NCBI GenBank assembly: GCA_037951165.1 | Contig: JBBDHG010000037.1 | Coordinates: 1,305,001-1,369,000, forward strand | Source: Lophius americanus | Lineage: Eukaryota; Chordata; Actinopteri; Lophiiformes; Lophiidae | DNA length: 64,000 bases | Direction: 5' to 3' | Part shown: one piece after another, positions 58,661 to 64,000 of the stretch | Layout: each line of letters starts with the position of its first letter | Position numbering within the stretch: the first letter of the stretch is position 1 | Position numbers and translations under genes: made by a program | Notes under the pieces: model-generated | Seen by the model: only the letters and a program-made list of their open reading frames with translations | Database searches by the model: none | Told to the model about the DNA's origin: nothing

Positions 58661-61185
58661 CTGCGAGGAAGAAAGAACAAACAGTTGATAAGATGCCTTC
58701 TAACATCCGTGAGCAGTATGACCATTTAATGTCCCGCTCAACGGTTTGACCCAGTGGGATCATTTATATAGTAAAGAGCCTAGAATGGGGCCCTGGGGGA
58801 CACAGAGATCAAAGGAGTCACCAAGAATGAGGCCTAGGCTATTAACCCCGCAAAGCCAGAACCAAGAAGAAACTGAAAATATTATTTTTTAAAACTGTAG
58901 CTTTTGTTTGAACTTCTGATGAATGAAAAAGGAAATTTTCAAAAAACACTTTGCATATATCAACTCTTTTTATATCATGTTTGATGCCAGTTGATGACAT
59001 TTTTCACACCATGCCTTTTTAAACAAACAAAAATAAAATGACTACAACATTTTTAAGCAATTAAAAAGAAAACCTTTTGAATCTATATTTTATTAATAGT
59101 TATCTATTTTTCATTCATAATTGATTTTTTCATCATAGACATTTTGGTTTATTGTTTGACTTTTTAAATAATCAATTATAATAATATATTTAATTTATAA
59201 CGCACTTTACATTTGGATCAAATCTCAAAAGTGCTACAAGGTAAAAGCAGATAAAAGCATCAATAAAAAAATAAATAACTATATAGCATATGAGCCAAAA
59301 GCAGCAATGTTAATTAAAAGTTATAGGTTCTGCTAAAAAGGAAAGTTTTAAGTCCTTTTTTAAAAGTCTCAGTCGTCTGTGGAGCCCTCAGATGGTCAGG
59401 GAGGGCATTCCACAGACGAAGGGCAGCAGAACAGAAGACCCAATCACCCATGGTGCTGAGCTTAGTCCGGGGAAGGAGGAGGCGGTATGAGTTGGTAGAA
59501 CGGAGAGATCATGTTGAGGTCAGTTGGGTGAGTAGTTCTTTTAGGTAGGGGGGTGCGTTACCATGGATACGCTGGTGAGTGAGGAGGGAGATCTTATAAT
59601 CAATCCTGGTGGAGATGGGAAGCCAATGAAGGGAATGAAGAACGGGGGTGATGTGTTCGTGTTTACGAACTCTCATCAGGATCCTTGCAGCACTGTTTTG
59701 AACATACTGAAGTCTTTGAAGACTTTTATCAGGGATCCCGATGAGAAGTGCGTTACAGTAATCTAGTCTGGAGGAGACGAACGCGTGGACCAGCTTTTCA
59801 GCATCACTCAAGGTGAGTGAAGAACTGAGTTTAGAAATATTTCTGAGATGGTGAAAGGAGATCTTGCAGATGTGTTTGATGTGGGATTCAAAAGTGAGTT
59901 GAGGGTCGAATCTTACACCGAGCTGGTGACTGATGAAGAGAGGGGAATGCTGGTTATGGAGGAAGACTGGGCCTGATGTGGGGTGCAAATTAAAATTGAA
60001 ATTATACTTTATTTCTTCTCTGAATCGCACAGTTTCATTGAAAGTCAGTGTAAAAAAGACAATTATTAGCAAGTAAGCCCTAAAAACCATCCAAATACTC
60101 ATTGGTCTTCATACAACAGGTTACGCATAGAAATATAATACAGGCTAAAAATATCTAAATATCTACTCATGCCTTTTATAGTACGACCTCTAATTGCATA
60201 TTGTTTCCCAAGCGCTGCAGATTCCGCTATGACCCTTAAAAGACGGATAATGAATGAAGGAATGAATTATGTGTTCAGCCCCTGGTGGATTACATGTGCA
60301 CTGCGTGTATCTGATCGTATTCATCAGGGATTTGAGGAGGAAAAAATCTCAGATAATATAGAGGTCTCAAAATGATTATGTATCGAATCTGATACATTTG
60401 GCATCAAAGGGGTTGAAGTCCTTTTTGATAAGCAGTATATTTTTTATTGACACATTTAAAGTATGTGAGGACTCACTAAACAGAATTAGGTAACTTAATT
60501 CATAATTCTGTATTAAGTCTCTACTTAGTTATTTTCTTTTTCTGTTTTGCCTTCATAGCAGAACTATTGCTAACTATAAATAAAGTCTAATAAGGGCCAA
60601 ATTATTTTCTTAAAAACATGCTGGACCAAATAATTTTTCAAGTCATGGTAAATGGAAAATGCCACAAAGAAATAAAAACTGCCTAGAAATAATTTTTTTA
60701 CCATGGCTTTTGTTTTCTTGGTGAGGACATTAAGGGGTTAATTCATTAATTAACATAGAGGGGAAGATGGGATCATCAGCGAGCGACAAAAGAATGTATC
60801 GGAAACATCAACACAGAAACCATCACAAAACAAGCTGGCTACAAACTCAAGCAAGAATCTCCCCCATCCAGGTTCTCCAGAGTTCTTGTTCATGCTTAGT
60901 TGACCCAGTTTACCTTGTTCTCTTTGTTGCCCTCCCTTATCTGAGGGTCCTCATCTCCCTCTCCCTGAGGGTGCCGGCCACGCAAGCAAAGTAGAGGAAG
61001 AGGGTCAAACAGTGATGTGGCATGACAAAGTTATAAATTCAGTTTTAGATGGGAGGCAATAAAAGCGGGATGTGTGAAGAAGTGCTTGGAACAGGAAAAG
61101 GGTTACAAAGGATCAGGAACACAAGATCCAGGTCGCACTAAATGGAACTTTCAGATGTAACAGTTTCATTGATTCGACTCCTCAC
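58661..61185 (-). other. gtpbp1: gtpbp1 last intron with repeats
   Basis: A 2.5-kb GT-AG intron. It contains an L2-core remnant at about 58770-58850 (minus-strand reading CVPQGPILGSL), L2 copy 6 at 59178-59990 and another possible L2-core flank at 60550-60720. No other gene recognised. Confidence 0.75.
59178..59990 (-). mobile_element. L2-clade LINE, 5'-truncated 3' end (copy 6)
   Basis: It lies on the same strand as gtpbp1, inside its last intron. It encodes GVRFDPQLTFESHIKHICKI, LTLSDAEKLVHAFVSSRLDY, CNALLIGIPDKSLQRLQYVQ and HWLPISTRIDYKISLLTHQR. Up to 59509 this RT segment is uninterrupted. The 3' end has only a short AAT-like tail. It is closely similar to copy 1 but extends about 50 bases further 5'. 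Likely a fairly recent insertion. Confidence 0.85.
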
Positions 61186-61347
61186 CGTTTGTGTCGTGTT
61201 GGGTCCCACTGACTGTGCTGTCATCGTTGTGTCATCGCTTGTCGCCGTGGGGCTGTCCTCTTTTCGGAGAGGGATTTTCTTTGTAGACTGCATCTTCACT
61301 TGCGGGGGTTTGGAGTTCGACGGAAAGTTATTGGTGGATTGCAACAG
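61186..61347 (-). CDS. gtpbp1: GTPBP1 penultimate coding exon
   Basis: After an acceptor (ttcttttcag) it reads LLQSTNNFPSNSKPPQVKMQ then STKK..., matching mammalian [20 protein letters not shown] STKK. It continues through a Thr/Ser-rich, less conserved stretch to GPNTTQT and a donor ACG|GTGAGG. It has 54 codons, phase 0 at both ends. Without splicing the frame continues 15 residues to a TAG at 61138-61140. Confidence 0.92.
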
Positions 61348-63549
61348 CTGAAAAGAAAGACAATCAATATTTCAGTCTCGACGAGATCAAAAAAAAGAAA
61401 ACAGACCGGCCCGAGTACTGCTATGATCAGGGGCGGACCCTCACTTTAAATCTTATCACTCAAAAAAACAAATACTTAATTAAGTAATATCCTTAATTGC
61501 TACATTTCATTGGCTCTTGGAGAAGTAAAAATTATATTTCTTCCTGTCTGTTCCTACTAAATCTCAAATGAAGACAACTTAGGTTAACGGTAGGGTCTGT
61601 ATGAATTGAAAGTGTTGATTAATGTGATGACACTTTCCTCCGAAGTTCAGATCTCCAATATGCCGGCCATCACCGGAAGTTAGTATTTCATGTCTGTAAT
61701 AGTTTACAGATATTAACTAATGTTCGCCCATTCCATAAATCTGATTTATTTTTGGAGGTCCACCATCCACAGAAACCATACACCCATCCAGCGTTACACT
61801 TACACACACTATTACAATTCCTAAACTGACAGTCTGAGCTGTGTTCATTTTAGCTGCCATTTTCTTTCACTTAATCAAAGTTTTCACGTCCTACGTGAAA
61901 AGGTTCTTATCTTTTATTATCAAATTATCTTAGTCTAATTTTAGTCAATGAGAAGGCTTGATTAATATGTCATGGTTGATTTATTGTCATTCCACAAGTA
62001 CACATGAAACAAAATTTGTACCCAGATTTAAGCAGCGCACTTTAGAAAACTCTATAAATAAATTAAATAACTGGATTTTTCTAAGATAAAAATAAATTAT
62101 AAAAAAATTCATGCAAATGTAGTTAAGAAAGCAGCAAATTAAACCAAAGCAGCATAGTAAGAATGCAGCAGATTAAAACCTTATTTGGCAGTAGCAGCAC
62201 ATGAGGTAATAAAGTACATTTATCCTTACAGTCTCGTGGTAAAAGCTGTATTTAAGCCTTGATGTTTTGGCTTTAATTCTTCGCAGACCCCTGCCAGAGG
62301 GGAGGTGCTCTAACAGTTGGAAAGCGGGTTGGGTGGGGTCCTCCATAATACAGGACACACTGCTTCTGCACCTGCTGATGTACAAGTCCTCAATGGAAGG
62401 GAGACTGCTGTGTGTGATTCTCTGGGCAGAGGGCACCCTCCACCACAGACCAGTAAAAGGCTGTCAAGACCCGAGAGCTGAGGCCCGCCCGCTTCAGCCC
62501 TCCGAGGAAGTAAAAGCGTTGGTGGGCCTTCTTCACGAAGCTCACTGTATTGCTGGCCCACGTAAGGTTATTTGGGAATGGAGATGTGCACCCCAAGGCA
62601 TTTTAGGATAGAGACCGTCTCAGATCTCCACAGCCATTCCTCTGATGAAGAGGGGTGAAGGGGTGTAGCATCTCTTCCTAAAGTCCATGACCATCTCCTG
62701 TACGACGGATCATCGTTGGAGGAGATCAGCCGTGTCGTCAGCAAACTTCACAGTATGATTTCCCGGGTATCTAGCCGAGCAGTCATATGTGAGTAGTGTG
62801 CAGCAGGGCGCTCACTACAAATCCCTGGGGGAAGCCGGTGTTGAAGGAAGACTAAACTCGATTTTAACTGTCAAGAGATCCAAGACCCAGTTTCACAGTG
62901 ACAGTGTCAGTCCAAGTAGCAGCAGTTTGTTGACCAGAACTTGCGGGAAGATGGCATTGAAGGCAGAACGGAAGTTCAGGAAAACCAGCCTGACAAAGGA
63001 GTCCCTAACTCTCTGAATGTGTGAGAGCAGAGTGGATGACCGAGGAGACTGCATCCGACACAGACCGGTTTTCCCTGTAAGTGTACTGGTGAAGTCACGA
63101 GTTTTTCCCGACAGATGATTGCGGTCAGCTTGAAAGAGGAGTAGCTTGTTGATCTGGTACGCTGAATCCGGCATGTTGTCGTTAAGCCAATTCTGTTAGT
63201 AGAAGCGTACAGCAGTTCCTCATTTCCCTGTAGCTGCTCACTCAGAGTCGCAGTAGGTCCATCTTGTTGTCCTGAGAGCGGACATTAGCCAGGTCTCTTT
63301 CTAGCAATTAGCCTTGCTAGCAGCCCAGCTTTCTTACCCGGTTCTGCCTCCGTGCACACAGCTTGATAAATATTTGAAAATGCTGGTTAATGTTTATGAC
63401 GATCCTCTTCACAGTCTATCTTAGCTGAAATCAATGTTAGTGACCAACAAATAAGGTTTGATGGATCACCTGGGCAGTGTGGCGGCTCAAACCTGTTAAC
63501 ATGTCCGCCTAAATGAAAAGCAAGAGATCCAACTGCAAGAATCTACTAC
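61348..63549 (-). other. gtpbp1: gtpbp1 intron with LINE fragment
   Basis: A 2.2-kb GT-AG intron between two confidently placed exons. It holds the LINE remnant at 62173-63174. Confidence 0.8.
62173..63174 (-). mobile_element. Non-LTR retrotransposon (LINE) relic, RT region
   Basis: The minus strand carries, with frame breaks, VFLNFRSAFNAIFPQVLVNK (the FLDFSSAFNTI block of RT motif A, catalytic Asp replaced by Asn), then VKKAHQRFYFLGGLKRAGLS, and HSSLPSIEDLYISRC and LLEHLPSGRGLRRIKAKTSR. This is a different, older LINE family from copies 1-6 (Rex/L2-like by motif). The SAFN block and the HSSLPSIEDLY block are clear, with sequence missing or scrambled between them. Dead. Confidence 0.75.
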
Positions 63550-63728
63550 CTTAGTGATGGTGCCCACAGCCTTAGTGCGTCCCTCCCTGAACACCAGTCT
63601 CTGGTCGCAGTGCAGGTACTCGGGGGTTTTGATGAACCGGAAGTGGACCGCAGCTTTGTCTCCTGTCCGTAAGTGGTCTCTGTTCATAGACAGGATGGTG
63701 GCCGTCTGCCTAATGCTGCCACAGTGGA
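63550..63728 (-). CDS. gtpbp1: GTPBP1 exon: C-terminal beta-barrel (EF-Tu domain 3-like)
   Basis: The exon starts after an acceptor (cggtcttcag) in phase 1 and ends at a donor AAG|GTAGTA. It reads HCGSIRQTATILSMNRDHLR, TGDKAAVHFRFIKTPEYLHC and DQRLVFREGRTKAVGTITK, nearly identical to mammalian GTPBP1. The REGRTKAVGT end is the EF-Tu domain 3-type strand. GTPBP1 is a cytoplasmic translational GTPase linked to mRNA turnover with the exosome and to ribosome rescue. The G domain and start lie beyond 64000, so the gene is partial here. Confidence 0.95.
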
Positions 63729-64000
63729 CTGAAGACCGATAAGGACAGACAAGTCATTGGAAAGAGATCAAAAAAAGTGTCTCCATCATTTGTCAGTGTG
63801 TGCTGTACTGCTAACAAACTTCCTTACAGACACATATTTTTTTCAAAATCGTTTTTTTTGTGAGTTACATGTAAACGTTGAACTGCAGAAGTATGGGCAA
63901 ATTGATCGTCCCAGTCTTTTGATCACTATTGAACTCAAGATTATTCAACGATTGAATGAAATTGCTCGAGTATGACTCTTATCGTTCTTCCTGACCATCT
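63729..64000 (-). other. gtpbp1: gtpbp1 intron continuing past the window edge
   Basis: No further gtpbp1 exon was recognised up to the window end. The preceding exon must supply the G of the split valine codon. Confidence 0.6.

Noticed and set aside
58483..58749. 88-codon plus-strand frame over 58.5-58.7 kb
   Set aside because: Shadow of the minus-strand gtpbp1 last exon.
61138..61185. The TAG at 61138 as the normal end of gtpbp1
   Set aside because: A good donor precedes it, and the conserved GTPBP1 tail is found at 58547-58660 in matching phase.
1..64000. tRNA, rRNA, snoRNA or microRNA genes
   Set aside because: I looked for tRNA-like box motifs and strong hairpins outside repeats and saw none I could support. 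A covariance-model scan would be needed to exclude them.

Overview
The window looks like nuclear DNA of a teleost fish. It is AT-rich, packed with degraded fish-type transposons (L2 and RTE LINEs, Tc1/mariner and hAT relics) and microsatellites. It carries two conserved vertebrate genes with normal GT-AG introns, and I see no bacterial or viral gene organisation.

Layout. Positions 1 to about 43.2 kb hold no protein gene that I can support. The stretch is filled with old repeats, including at least twelve diverged copies of a non-coding element bounded by small hairpins that I cannot place in a known family. All of these copies lie between about 5 and 34 kb. A CpG-enriched patch at 43.6-44.2 kb, with CRE and ETS-like sites and splice-donor-like sites, is the best promoter candidate for the gene that follows. 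From 49.2 to 56.4 kb on the plus strand lies a complete sgsm3 orthologue (TBC RabGAP, SH3 and RUN domains). I reconstructed 20 coding exons that splice in frame to 755 residues. From 63.7 down to 58.5 kb on the minus strand lie the last three coding exons of gtpbp1, whose 5' part is outside the window. The two genes converge tail to tail, with 2.2 kb between their stop codons.

Main new observations. (1) sgsm3 has a second, diverged copy of its terminal coding exon at 55287-55358, with its own acceptor, an in-phase stop codon and a donor immediately after the stop. This predicts an alternative C-terminus. (2) The true gtpbp1 last exon has no ATG and is easy to miss; reading through the preceding donor gives a different 15-residue tail. 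(3) Back-to-back polyadenylation signals for both genes lie within 20 bases at 57243-57262. (4) The hairpin-bounded repeat family has internal modules that vary in number. (5) Short L2 reverse-transcriptase core fragments recur, two of them forming a long inverted repeat with arms about 6.5 kb apart.

Exon boundaries were read by eye from splice consensus, reading phase and remembered vertebrate orthologues. No alignment or transcript data were available.
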